Assembly (NCBI GenBank): GCA_041916775.1
Contig: JAYRYZ010000003.1
Span: 147,422-211,421, forward strand
Origin: UBA2357 sp041916775
Lineage (GTDB): Bacteria; Pseudomonadota; Gammaproteobacteria; Burkholderiales; Rhodocyclaceae
Length of the DNA stretch: 64,000 nt
Direction: 5' to 3'
Part shown: piece by piece, positions 50,543 to 61,464 of the stretch
Layout of the letters: every line of letters begins with the position of its first letter
Position numbering within the stretch: position 1 is the stretch's first letter
Notes under the pieces: model-generated
Database searches by the model: none
The model's input: the letters and a program-made list of their open reading frames with translations, nothing else
What the model was told of the DNA's origin: nothing
Program-made: the position numbers and the translations under genes

Positions 50543-51688
50543 TCAGCGCGTGACCTGTTCGGCGACGACCAGCGCGCCGGCGCGCACGCCGTCCCGCTCC
50601 AGCGAGGTCACGATGCGCTCACCGGCGGTGAGGCCCTCCAGCACCTCGGTCTGCTCCCAGTTGCTGACGCCGGTGGTGAGGGTGCGTTCCTCCAGATGCT
50701 GGTCGCGCATCACCAGCACCTTGTTGCCTTCGCGCAGTGCCGAGGTCGGCACGCGCAACACGTCGCTGCGGCGCGCGAGCAGGATCTCGACATCGACGCT
50801 GTAGCCGACGAGCAGGCCGGCCGCCTCTTCCGGCCTGACGAAGTCGACATCGACCTCGACCGTGCGCGCCTGCTTTTCGACCGCAGTGATGTAGGGGGCG
50901 ACGCGCTTCACCCGCCCCTCGAAGATGCGCCCGGGCATGGCCTCCAGCGTGATGCGGGCGGGCTGGCCGGGTTGGATCTTGGGCGCGTCCACCTCGTCCA
51001 TCGGTGCGCGCACATACAGACAGCTGTCGTCGATGAGGTCGATCGCCGGCGGCGTCGGCACGCCCGGCGGCGAGGGCGTGGAGATCTCGCCCAGTTCGCC
51101 GCTGATCTTCGCCACCGTGCCGGCGAAGGGCGCCACCAGGGTGAGGCGTTGCACGTCGATGCGCGCGGCGGCGAGCTGCGCGTCAAAGGTGGCCACGTCG
51201 CGTCGCGCCGCCTCGCAGCCGGCAGCGCGCGCATCAGCGTCGGTGCGCGCCTTCTCGACGCCGCTCGCGGAGATGAAGCCACGCCGGTGCAGGTCCTCCA
51301 GCCGGCGGGCCTCGCGTGCGGTGTTGGCGGCGACGGTACAGCTCTCCTCGACGCGCTGGGTGGCCGTGGCGCGCTGGGCCTCGTTCACCGCAATGCGCGC
51401 GTCCAGATCGCCATGCCACAGGCGCATCAGCACCTGGCCTGCCGCGACGCGGTCGCCCTCGCGCACGCCGAGGTAGTCGATGCGTCCGCCGACGATGGTG
51501 GCGAGCCGGGTGCGCTGGCAGGCCTCGACCTCGCCGGCGCGGGTGTTCGCGAGGGTGGACTCCACCGTGCCGCGGCCGACCTCATGCACGACGACCGGGA
51601 CGGGTTCGGGGCGGGTGAGCCACCACGCTGCCGCTGCCACTGTGGCAACGATGACGACCAGTGGCAGAAGGCGGCGGAGGGCGCTCAT
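50543..51688 (-). CDS. HlyD-family periplasmic adaptor (MacA-type)
   Basis: This 381-residue adaptor has an N-terminal membrane anchor/signal (LPLVVIVATVAAAAWWL), a lipoyl half (VGGRIDYLGVREGDRVAAGQVLMRL), a coiled-coil hairpin (about 105-165), and a second lipoyl half (LVAPFAGTVAKISGELGE). A beta-barrel and membrane-proximal domain follow (RVPTSALREGNKVLVMRDQHLEERTLTTGV). It links the ABC pump to an outer-membrane channel. It starts 4 bases after the glnS stop. No TolC gene is in the window. Confidence 0.88.
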   Translation of the reverse strand: MSALRRLLPLVVIVATVAAAAWWLTRPEPVPVVVHEVGRGTVESTLANTRAGEVEACQRTRLATIVGGRIDYLGVREGDRVAAGQVLMRLWHGDLDARIAVNEAQRATATQRVEESCTVAANTAREARRLEDLHRRGFISASGVEKARTDADARAAGCEAARRDVATFDAQLAAARIDVQRLTLVAPFAGTVAKISGELGEISTPSPPGVPTPPAIDLIDDSCLYVRAPMDEVDAPKIQPGQPARITLEAMPGRIFEGRVKRVAPYITAVEKQARTVEVDVDFVRPEEAAGLLVGYSVDVEILLARRSDVLRVPTSALREGNKVLVMRDQHLEERTLTTGVSNWEQTEVLEGLTAGERIVTSLERDGVRAGALVVAEQVTR

Positions 51689-51692
51689 GGCA

Positions 51693-53429
<1,737 letters not shown>

Positions 53430-53564
53430 GGCTGGGGCCTTTGGGCGTGAATGGCTTGGGTGTGATGTGCAGTGGCGGGCATTTTAACCGCCAACCGCCC
53501 GGCACATGCAGACCACGTACCGATCGCCGGAAGCTGCGTCTGGCGGCGACAAGATTCAGTACAA

Positions 53565-53636
53565 GTCCACGCAACTGGGGACACATTTCGTTGCGAACCT
53601 TCGGGCGCCAAGAACCCGATAAGGAGGAGAGTCCCC
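53565..53636 (+). promoter_or_regulatory. Structured, riboswitch-like leader of the DUF3360 permease
   Basis: Three pairings are visible. GTCC (53565-53568) can pair with GGAC (53579-53582), with CGCAAC (53570-53575) in the loop, and CGCAAC can pair with GTTGCG (53590-53595), giving an H-type pseudoknot. CCT/TCGGG (53598-53605) can pair with CCCGA..AGG (53615-53624), covering part of the Shine-Dalgarno AAGGAGG. GGGGAC (53577-53582) can also pair with GTCCCC (53631-53636) just before the ATG. The alternatives exclude each other. I match it to no known riboswitch class. Confidence 0.45.
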
Positions 53637-55055
53637 ATGGCGATACAACGTCCGCATGGCGCGGAGCATCCGAGCTGGCCGCTCGGGCCGTTCAGGATCC
53701 GTCTGCCCTTCATCCACTACCGCTGGGAATTCCCGGAGATGGTGCAAGGGCTGTTCATGTTCGTGGTCGGCCTGGCCATGATTCCGCTGCTGCAGAAGTA
53801 CCTCGGCATGCCCTACGAGGCTGCGCTGGCATTCTGCGTGGTTGCCGGCGTCGGCTACATGTTGCCGGCACTGCTCGGCGTGCCGCTGGTGCCGGGTTGG
53901 ATCACCCCGGCAATCCCGGTGGTGATCCTCTTCCTGCAGGGCTTCGAGCCCGGGCCGGAGGCGGTACGTGCGATGTTCGCGCTGCAGATCACGGTGTTTG
54001 CGATCTTCACCATCCTGGGCGTTACCGGCCTTGGCAACAAGTTGGTGACCATCATCCCCAACTCCCTGAAGAGCGGCATCATCATCGGCGCCGGCATTGC
54101 CGCGATGATGGGCGAGCTGAAGGCGGGCGGACGGATAGACAGCACCCCGGTCTCGCTGCTGCTCGGCTCCATCGTGTCGGCGTACATCCTGTTCTCGCTA
54201 TCCTTCAAGCATATCGTCGAGACCAGTCGGGTGGCGAAAACCATCTCCAACTTCGGCATGATTCCGGGTCTCTTCGTCGCCATCCTGGTGGGCTGGGCGG
54301 TGGGTGAGTATCCGCTGCCGGACATCCAGTGGGGTATCACCCAGCCCGACTTCAAGGGCATGGCAGACTACCTCGTGTTCGCGGTCGGCATGCCCAGCCT
54401 CGACATGTTCCTGCTTGCGATTCCGACTGCGATCATCGCCTACGTGATCGCTTTCGGCGACATTCTGGTTGGCTTCACGCTGTGCAAGCGCGTCGATCAT
54501 CTGCGTCCGGACGAGCATATCGAGCTCGATGTCACCCGCGTGCATCTGGTCACCGCACTGCGCAACGGCATCCATGCCTTCTTCGCACCCTGGCCGGGGC
54601 TCGCCGGGCCACTGTGGACAGCCGCCCACGCCACCGTGGCGGAACGCTACGCGTTGGGGCGCAAGTCGATGGACTCGATCTATTCGGGCGGTGGAACGTT
54701 CTGGATCACCGGCTTCATCGCGCTCTTCATCCTGCCGCTGGTGTCCTTCTTCAAGCCGGTGCTGCCGATCGCACTGTCGCTGACACTGGTGCTGACGGCC
54801 TACATCTGCATCATGGTGGGCATGGAGGAGCTGAAGAACTCCACCGAACGCGGTGTCGCCGGCATCGTGGCGGTGACCCTGGCGATGCCCGACCCCAAGG
54901 CCACGGTGTATGCGGTGGCGATCGGCCTTGTGCTCTACTGGCTGATCGAGCGCCCGAACGCGGCCCAGCGTGCGCGTGAGGAGCTCAGCATCATTGGCGA
55001 CAACACGGCCGACATCGAAGCCGGCGACAGCCACGGCGTCGCGGTCAAGCGCTGA
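53637..55055 (+). CDS. DUF3360-family membrane protein, permease-like
   Basis: This 472-residue protein has about 12 hydrophobic segments. GYMLPALLGVPLVPGWITPAIPVVILFLQGFEPGPE, NSLKSGIIIGAGIAAMMGELKAGGRI and IAYVIAFGDILVGFTLCKRVDHLRPDEHIELDVTR are typical of the DUF3360 group. Its fold appears related to nucleobase/anion (NCS2/SLC26-like) carriers. The ligand is unknown. AAGGAGGAG lies 8-16 bases before the ATG at 53637. The leader is unusually structured. It is divergent from glnS and convergent with the flavoprotein. Confidence 0.82.
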   Translation: MAIQRPHGAEHPSWPLGPFRIRLPFIHYRWEFPEMVQGLFMFVVGLAMIPLLQKYLGMPYEAALAFCVVAGVGYMLPALLGVPLVPGWITPAIPVVILFLQGFEPGPEAVRAMFALQITVFAIFTILGVTGLGNKLVTIIPNSLKSGIIIGAGIAAMMGELKAGGRIDSTPVSLLLGSIVSAYILFSLSFKHIVETSRVAKTISNFGMIPGLFVAILVGWAVGEYPLPDIQWGITQPDFKGMADYLVFAVGMPSLDMFLLAIPTAIIAYVIAFGDILVGFTLCKRVDHLRPDEHIELDVTRVHLVTALRNGIHAFFAPWPGLAGPLWTAAHATVAERYALGRKSMDSIYSGGGTFWITGFIALFILPLVSFFKPVLPIALSLTLVLTAYICIMVGMEELKNSTERGVAGIVAVTLAMPDPKATVYAVAIGLVLYWLIERPNAAQRAREELSIIGDNTADIEAGDSHGVAVKR

Positions 55056-55073
55056 GCGCCACCTCTCACACGC

Positions 55074-56378
55074 TCAGGCGTGCCCTGCCAGCCAGGCCGT
55101 CGCACCTTCACCGGCGCGGCGGCCGGTCGCAAAACAGGCGGTGAGGAGGTAGCCGCCGGTGGGCGCCTCCCAGTCGAGCATCTCGCCGCAGCAGAAGAGG
55201 CCCGGCGCGGCTTGCACCATCAGCTGCGGGTCCAGCGCCTCGAAAGGAACGCCTCCCGCCGAACTGATCGCCTCGCCCAGTGGCCGCGGTGCGCCCAGGG
55301 TCACAGGCAAGGCCTTCAGCAGAGCGGCGAGTTCCATCGGTGACTCGAGCATGCCCACAGGCGCCCATTCGCGCAACAAGGCCGCTTTCGCCCCGCCGAT
55401 TCCCGCCTTGCTCTGCAGGTGGCTGGCAAAAGAGCGGCTGCCGCGTGGTCGGCTCAGGTCTTCGGTAAGCCGCGCAAGGCTGCGGCCGGGCGCGAGGTCG
55501 ATCGTGAGGGTGACGCGCCCTTGCGCGGCGATCGTGTCGCGCAGCGGTGCGGCCAGCGCGTAGATCAGGCTGCCCTCCAGGCCGGTGGCGCTGATCATGC
55601 ACTCGCCCGCACGGGTGTGACGCGCGCCATGCGCATCGCTGAAGTCGATGACGACCGATTTGAGCGGCTGGTTGGCGAAGCGTGCCGCAAAGAAGTCGCT
55701 CCAGCCCGGCTGTGTGGCCTGAGGGCGGGCGACATCGAAGCCGCAGTTGGCCGGACGGAAAGGCGCCACCGGAATACCGCGCGCCTCGAGCCACGGCACC
55801 CACGCACCATCCGACCCCAGCCGCGCCCAGCTCGCGCCGCCCAGCGCGAGGATGACCGCATCGGCATCGAGCCGAACCTCGCCTTCCGGCGTCGAGAAGC
55901 GCAGCGCGGTCAGCGCGGAGGTCGGCCTGTTCTCCGCGCTGCCTCCGGTCTCGTCCCCGGCCCAGCCCAGCCAGCGGTGCCGTACCGCAAAGCGCACACC
56001 GAGCGTCCGCAGCCGATGCAGCCAGGCGCGCAGCAAGGGGGCTGCTTTCATCCCGGTGGGGAAGACGCGGCCGGAGCTGCCGACGAAGGTTTCGATGCCC
56101 AGGCCGCGCGCCCAGGCACGCAGCGCCTGCGCATCGAAGCGCGCGAGCATCGGCGCGATGAATGCCCGTCGCGTCCCGTAACGGGCTGCGAAGTCTGGTG
56201 CGTCCTCGGAATGCGTGAGATTGAGGCCGCCGATGCCGGCGAGCAGGAACTTGCGGCCCACCGAGGGCATCGCGTCATACACCGTCACCGCATGACCCGC
56301 CTCGGCCAGCACCTCGGCGGCTGCGAGGCCGGCCGGGCCGCCTCCGATCACGAAGACGCGTCTTGCCTGTGTCGTCAT
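55074..56378 (-). CDS. NAD(P)/FAD-dependent oxidoreductase, TIGR03862/BaiN-like flavoprotein
   Basis: This 434-residue two-dinucleotide-binding flavoprotein has an N-terminal FAD site GGGPAGLAAAEVLAEAG near residue 12. NLTHS near residue 50 and the reach LALGGASWARLGSDGA near 185 are family marks. C-terminal GLFCCGEMLDWEAPTGGYLLTACFATGR is the family FAD motif. The relation to HI0933/BaiN (reductase) is clear, but the substrate is unknown. The ATG at 56378 overlaps the glycosylase stop by 4 bases. Confidence 0.85.
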   Translation of the reverse strand: MTTQARRVFVIGGGPAGLAAAEVLAEAGHAVTVYDAMPSVGRKFLLAGIGGLNLTHSEDAPDFAARYGTRRAFIAPMLARFDAQALRAWARGLGIETFVGSSGRVFPTGMKAAPLLRAWLHRLRTLGVRFAVRHRWLGWAGDETGGSAENRPTSALTALRFSTPEGEVRLDADAVILALGGASWARLGSDGAWVPWLEARGIPVAPFRPANCGFDVARPQATQPGWSDFFAARFANQPLKSVVIDFSDAHGARHTRAGECMISATGLEGSLIYALAAPLRDTIAAQGRVTLTIDLAPGRSLARLTEDLSRPRGSRSFASHLQSKAGIGGAKAALLREWAPVGMLESPMELAALLKALPVTLGAPRPLGEAISSAGGVPFEALDPQLMVQAAPGLFCCGEMLDWEAPTGGYLLTACFATGRRAGEGATAWLAGHA

Positions 56379-56875
56379 GATGCGATCGCCTGCCATTGTG
56401 CGAGCTTCCGTTGGTGCGGGATCGACGCGTTCGCCGGGCTCGTCGACGGCAACCGGGCGAACTGCAGCCCGTGCGCCGCCGGCAGCGTGGCGAGCACATG
56501 GCGGCGGAACAGCGTCTCCGCGGCGCTGCCGTTGAAGAAAACGCGACGCAGCGCCGGATGCGATGCGATGAACCCGGCGAGGTCGTTCGCCACCAACGAG
56601 TCGGGCTGTATGGCCGCATCCAGGCTGCCGGCACGCTCGCAACTGCACAACACATCCCACACCGCGATGCCCTCTTCGACCAGTCTTCGGACGCGCTCCG
56701 CGTAGGGCGCGCTGCGCGGAATCCCGAAGAGCTGCTCGATGAGAGGCCAGAAGAGGTTGCGCGGATGGGCGTAGTACTCCGCAGCCGCGAGCGAGGCCGC
56801 GCCAGGCATGCTGCCGAGCAGGAGAGTGTGCGCCGCGGGGGCGGCGATCGGCGGAAACGAATGGACGCGCTGCAT
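56375..56875 (-). CDS. Hypoxanthine-DNA glycosylase (UDG superfamily)
   Basis: This 166-residue protein has LLGSMPGAASLAAAEYYAHPRNLFWPL near residue 20 and VWDVLCSCERAGSLDAAI near 80, then FNGSAAETLF and LQFARLPSTSPANAS. This is the uracil-DNA-glycosylase fold of the DNA-deoxyinosine glycosylase group (TIGR04274 type). It removes deaminated adenine from DNA. The start at 56875 lacks a clear ribosome-binding site. It forms a coupled pair with the flavoprotein. Confidence 0.82.
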   Translation of the reverse strand: MQRVHSFPPIAAPAAHTLLLGSMPGAASLAAAEYYAHPRNLFWPLIEQLFGIPRSAPYAERVRRLVEEGIAVWDVLCSCERAGSLDAAIQPDSLVANDLAGFIASHPALRRVFFNGSAAETLFRRHVLATLPAAHGLQFARLPSTSPANASIPHQRKLAQWQAIAS

Positions 56876-57166
56876 GAGGAGTTGGGCGACCTGAAGGTCG
56901 GGCGGTGCCGGCTGGATTGCGCGCCACAGTAGCGCCTGCCGGTGCGTGCCGCAAGCCGAACCTGCGCAGCGGTGGAGGCGCAGCGCTACCGCGGTGCCTC
57001 GAAGACGCGGAGCCTCGAAGTAGCGGTGCCCAACGGCGCTGATCTTGCGCGGACCCGGTGCATGACCGACGCGGAGGGCGGCTCTGGCATAATCCGCCGC
57101 ACGCCATTTCCGTTTCCGCGACTGCCGGGCCTTTGCGGGCCGAGCCGTCGTGCTTGCATTGCGACC

Positions 57167-60100
57167 TTGAAGAACGCCCCGACCCGCCCCTCTCGTGATG
57201 AGGCGCGATTCTCCGACTGCCTGAGCGCAGACCGCCCACGCATCTCCGGCCTGCTGCGCAAGATCGCGCGGGCCGACGCCGGTGCGCGTGAACGCCTGTC
57301 CGCGGAGCTCGACGCGCTGTGCGAACGCTCGCGCAGCGCCCGCGCGGCACGCCTGGCAAATCTGCCGCGGCCGGAGTTCCCGCCCGAACTGCCGGTCACG
57401 CAGAGGCACGAGGAGATCGCGGCGGCGATCGCGGCGCATCAGGTCGTGATCGTGTGCGGCGAAACCGGCTCGGGCAAGACCACCCAACTGCCCAAGATCT
57501 GCCTTGCGCTCGGACGTGGCGTGGCCGGCCTGATCGGCCACACCCAGCCGCGCCGCCTGGCCGCGCGTGCAACGGCGAGCCGCATCGCTCAGGAGCTGCG
57601 CTCGGAGCTCGGTGCGCAGGTCGGTTACAAGATCCGCTTCACCGACCGCACCGCGCCGACGAGCTACATCAAGCTGATGACCGACGGCATCCTGCTCGCC
57701 GAAACCCAGACGGATCCGACGCTCTCCGCCTACGACACGCTGATCATCGACGAGGCGCACGAGCGCAGCCTGAACATCGATTTCCTGCTCGGCTACCTTG
57801 CCACGCTGCTGCCGCGCCGCCCCGACCTGAAGGTCATCGTCACCTCCGCGACGCTAGACGCCGAACGCTTCGCGAAGCACTTCGGGAGCGACGGCCAGCC
57901 GGCGCCGGTGATCGAGGTCTCCGGGCGGCTCTATCCGATCGAGGTGCGCTACCGGCCGGTGGAGTCCGACGCGGCGCCCGCGCGGCAGGAGGCGCGGCCC
58001 GACGCGCGTGCGATCGCCGCGGCGCGGCGCGGCCGCGACCGGGATCTCCTCGAGGCCATCGTCGACGCGGTGGACGAAGCCCAGGCCAGCGGTGCGGGCG
58101 ACGTGCTGGTGTTCCTGCCGGGCGAGCGCGAGATCCGCGAGGCGGCCGAGGCGCTGCGCAAGGCGCACCACGCGGCCGCGACCGAGATCCTGCCGCTCTT
58201 CGCGCGCCAGTCGGCGGAGGAGCAGGCGCGGGTGTTCCAGTCCGGCCGCGGGCGGCGGGTGGTGCTGGCGACCAACGTGGCCGAGACTTCGCTCACGGTG
58301 CCGGGCATCCGCTACGTGGTGGATACCGGCCTCGCGCGGGTCAAGCGCTATTCGGTGCGCAACAAGGTCGAGCAACTGCAGGTGGAGAAGGTGGCCCAAT
58401 CCGCCGCCAAGCAGCGCGCCGGGCGCTGCGGCCGGGTGATGGACGGGATCTGCATCCGCCTCTACGACGAGGACGACTTCAGCCGGCGCGATGCCCACAC
58501 CGATCCCGAGATCCTGCGCTCCTCGCTCGCCGGGGTGATCCTGCGCATGAAGTCCCTGCGCCTCGGTGCGGTCGAGGACTTCCCCTTCATCGATCCGCCG
58601 ACCGGGCGCATGATCGCCGACGGCTATCAGCTCCTGATCGAACTCGGCGCGGTGAGCGACGATGCCGAGCGTGCGCTCACGCCCGTCGGCGTCGAGCTCG
58701 CGCGCCTGCCGGTGGATCCGAAGATCGGCCGCATGATCCTTGCTGCGCGCGATCGTGGCTGCCTCGCCGAGGTGCTGGTGATCGCCGCCGCCCTGTCGGT
58801 GCAGGACCCGCGCGAACGCAACCAGGAATCCAGCGGCGCCGCCGATCAGGCGCACGCGAAGTTCCGTGGTGGCGAGCGCGACCAGCATTCCGAATTCCTC
58901 TGGTACTGCAACCTGTGGAAAGCCTGGGACGCGGTGATCCGGCACGAGTCCGGCAGCAAGCAGAAGGCCTGGTGTCGGCAGCACCACCTGTCGTGGCTGC
59001 GCATGCGTGAATGGCGCGATGTGCATGGGCAGCTCCATGTGCTGTGTGCCGAACACGGTTGGAAGGAGAGCCAGCTGCCCGCCGACTACGAAACGGTGCA
59101 CAAGGCCCTGCTCGCCGGGCTGCTCGGGCATGTGGCCTGCCGCGCCGAGGAGGCGTCCGGGCCGCAGGCGGGTAGCTACCTCGGCGCGCGTGGTATCCGC
59201 CTGTGGCCGCATCCCGGTTCGGCCCTCGCGAAGAAGGCGGGCAAGTGGATCGTGTGTGCAGAACTGGTCGAGACTTCGCGCCTCTTCGGCCGCTGCATCG
59301 CGCGCATCGAACCCGAGTGGCTGGAGGAGGTCGGTGCGCACCTGCTCCGGCGCGAGGTGTCCGAGCCGCACTGGTCCAAGACCTCGGGTGCGGTGCGTGG
59401 CTGGGAGCGGGGCAGCCTCTACGGGCTCACGATCTACGCCAAGCGCGGCGTGAGCTACCGCGACATCGACCCGGCCCTGTGCCGCGAGCTTCTGATCCGC
59501 GAGGGGTTGGTGGCGGGCGAGATTGCCGAAGGGGCGCTGAAGGGCATGGCCTTCCTGCGCCACAACCTGCGCCTCGTCGAGGAGATCGAGCGGCTGGAGC
59601 ACAAATCGCGGCGGCCGGACGTGCTGGTGGACGACGCGCTGATTCACGCCTTCTACGACGCCAAGTTGCCGGAGGATGTCGTCGATCTCGCGAGCTTCGA
59701 GCACTGGCGAAAGGCGGCCGAGCGCGACGACCCCAAGTGCCTGCAGCTGACGCGCGAGCAGCTGATGCGCCACGATGCGGAGGGCATCACCACCGAGCGC
59801 TTCCCGGCGCGCTTCGAGGTGCTCGGCCAGAAGCTCAAGCTCGGCTATCTGCACCAGCCTGGCGAGTCGGACGACGGCGTGACGCTGGAAGTGCCGCTCG
59901 CGATGCTCAACCAGATTCCCGCCAACCGCTGCGAGTGGCTGGTGCCCGGTTTGCTGGAAGAGAAAGTGGCTGCATTGCTGAAGACGGTGCCGCAGCGCCA
60001 CCGCCACCGCCTGCAGCCGATTGCCGAGAGCGCCGCAGCCTTCGCCGCGGCGGCTCATGAGTTCGACCCGGACGAGCCGCTGCTGCGCGCCCTGCAGCGC

Positions 60101-61264
60101 TTCGTCGAGCAACGCGTATCGCTCAAGCTGCCGGTCGAGTCCTTCCGCCCGGAGAACCTGCGACCGCACCACTTCATGAACTTCCGCCTCATCGACGAGC
60201 ATGGGCGGGTGCTCGGCCAGTCGCGCAACCTCGCCGAACTGCGCGCGCGCCACGGCCGCCTGGTTGCGGATCGCTTCCGCGCGTTGCAGCTGGCGGTGCC
60301 CGCGGCGGTCGATGCGACCGAGGATAGTCCGACACCAGCGCCGCCGGGGCAGGCCAGGGACAGGGCGGCTGCGCCTGCAGCCAAGCCGCAGGCGGAGACC
60401 GGGGCGAGCGCGAACGCGGGCTTCACGGCCTGGAGCTTCGGTGCGCTCCCCGAACTGCTCGAGTTGCGCGTCGGTGGCCGCGACGTCGTCGGCTTCCCGG
60501 CGTTGCACGACGATGGCGACAGCGTCTCGCTACGCCCCTTCGATACGCCCGAAGAGGCTGCCCGCGTGCATCGCAAGGGGCTTGCCCGCTTGTTCGCGCT
60601 CAACCTGCGCGACCAGGTCCGCGCCATCGAGCGCCTGCCGGACATGCGACCGACCGCGCTCGCCTACATCGCCTTCGGCACCGAGGCGGAGCTGAAGTCA
60701 CGCATCGTCGCGGCAACGCTGGACCGCGTCTGCCTGCTCGAACCCTTGCCCGCCGATGCCGCAGCCTTCGTTGCCCGCTGCGCCGAGTCGAAGCCGCGCG
60801 TCACGCTGGTGGCGCAGGAGTTCCTGCGCATCGCGGCACAGCTTCTGGGCGAGTACGCTGCGCTGCAGAAGCGTCTCGCCGGCCTCAAGACCTTCCCGGA
60901 GGTGAGTGCGGATATACAGGCTCAGCTTGGCGCGCTGATGCCCAAGGATTTTCTCACTGCCTTTCCCTGGGAACGGCTGTCGCAGTTTCCGCGTTATCTC
61001 AAGGCGATCGCGATCCGCCTCGACAAGCTGCGCAACAACCCGGCGCGGGATGCACAGCTGCTCGCCGAGTGGCGCGGGTTGGCGCAGGCCTGGGAGCGCG
61101 AACGCAATGCGCGCAGCCGTGCGGGTGTGGTCGAGGCGGAGCTCGAGGCCTTCCGCTGGTTGTTGGAGGAGCTGCGCGTGGGGCTCTTCGCGCAGGAGTT
61201 GAAGACGCCGATGCCGGTCAGCGTGAAGCGGCTGCAGAAGATCTGGGAGTCGCGGCCGCGATGA
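57167..61264 (+). CDS. hrpA: ATP-dependent RNA helicase HrpA
   Basis: This is a DEAH-box helicase of about 1365 residues from the TTG at 57167. Walker A is GETGSGKTTQLP near residue 95, motif II DEAHERSLNIDF near 195, and motif III SATLDAERF. TNVAETSLTVPGIRYVVDTG and QRAGRCGR are motifs V and VI. The OB-fold and the DUF3418 C-terminal part follow, giving the ~1300-residue length of HrpA. In E. coli HrpA rescues collided ribosomes. The start is uncertain: an ATG at 57062 is in frame, but CATAAT near 57088 looks like a -10 box and favours the later start. Confidence 0.9.
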   Translation: MKNAPTRPSRDEARFSDCLSADRPRISGLLRKIARADAGARERLSAELDALCERSRSARAARLANLPRPEFPPELPVTQRHEEIAAAIAAHQVVIVCGETGSGKTTQLPKICLALGRGVAGLIGHTQPRRLAARATASRIAQELRSELGAQVGYKIRFTDRTAPTSYIKLMTDGILLAETQTDPTLSAYDTLIIDEAHERSLNIDFLLGYLATLLPRRPDLKVIVTSATLDAERFAKHFGSDGQPAPVIEVSGRLYPIEVRYRPVESDAAPARQEARPDARAIAAARRGRDRDLLEAIVDAVDEAQASGAGDVLVFLPGEREIREAAEALRKAHHAAATEILPLFARQSAEEQARVFQSGRGRRVVLATNVAETSLTVPGIRYVVDTGLARVKRYSVRNKVEQLQVEKVAQSAAKQRAGRCGRVMDGICIRLYDEDDFSRRDAHTDPEILRSSLAGVILRMKSLRLGAVEDFPFIDPPTGRMIADGYQLLIELGAVSDDAERALTPVGVELARLPVDPKIGRMILAARDRGCLAEVLVIAAALSVQDPRERNQESSGAADQAHAKFRGGERDQHSEFLWYCNLWKAWDAVIRHESGSKQKAWCRQHHLSWLRMREWRDVHGQLHVLCAEHGWKESQLPADYETVHKALLAGLLGHVACRAEEASGPQAGSYLGARGIRLWPHPGSALAKKAGKWIVCAELVETSRLFGRCIARIEPEWLEEVGAHLLRREVSEPHWSKTSGAVRGWERGSLYGLTIYAKRGVSYRDIDPALCRELLIREGLVAGEIAEGALKGMAFLRHNLRLVEEIERLEHKSRRPDVLVDDALIHAFYDAKLPEDVVDLASFEHWRKAAERDDPKCLQLTREQLMRHDAEGITTERFPARFEVLGQKLKLGYLHQPGESDDGVTLEVPLAMLNQIPANRCEWLVPGLLEEKVAALLKTVPQRHRHRLQPIAESAAAFAAAAHEFDPDEPLLRALQRFVEQRVSLKLPVESFRPENLRPHHFMNFRLIDEHGRVLGQSRNLAELRARHGRLVADRFRALQLAVPAAVDATEDSPTPAPPGQARDRAAAPAAKPQAETGASANAGFTAWSFGALPELLELRVGGRDVVGFPALHDDGDSVSLRPFDTPEEAARVHRKGLARLFALNLRDQVRAIERLPDMRPTALAYIAFGTEAELKSRIVAATLDRVCLLEPLPADAAAFVARCAESKPRVTLVAQEFLRIAAQLLGEYAALQKRLAGLKTFPEVSADIQAQLGALMPKDFLTAFPWERLSQFPRYLKAIAIRLDKLRNNPARDAQLLAEWRGLAQAWERERNARSRAGVVEAELEAFRWLLEELRVGLFAQELKTPMPVSVKRLQKIWESRPR

Positions 61265-61464
61265 ATCCACGCCCTGCTGGGGCTCTCCGCCATATGTCGG
61301 ATCCTTGCAGGGGCGCTTTTCCACTATCATCGCAATCGTGTTGACTGGCATGTCGCGGTCGCGTCGCTGCATGCCTGTTCTGTCGTCCGGCTGAGTACGA
61401 AGTGTGTCAGGGCGATGTCAAACTGGATGGCGGGTGGCGTACGTCCTGCCAGGAGAGCAGCGCT

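Noticed and set aside
53510..53636. Assigning the permease leader to a known riboswitch (xanthine, guanidine, preQ1, fluoride or SAM/SAH)
   Set aside because: Conserved core sequences of these classes as I know them are not present; only generic pairings are seen.
57854..60508. An 884-codon open frame on the minus strand inside hrpA, and similar long frames opposite uvrA, maeB and the RND pump
   Set aside because: High-GC genes leave long open frames in other phases. These have no family motifs and no ribosome-binding sites, and they overlap genes with clear homology.
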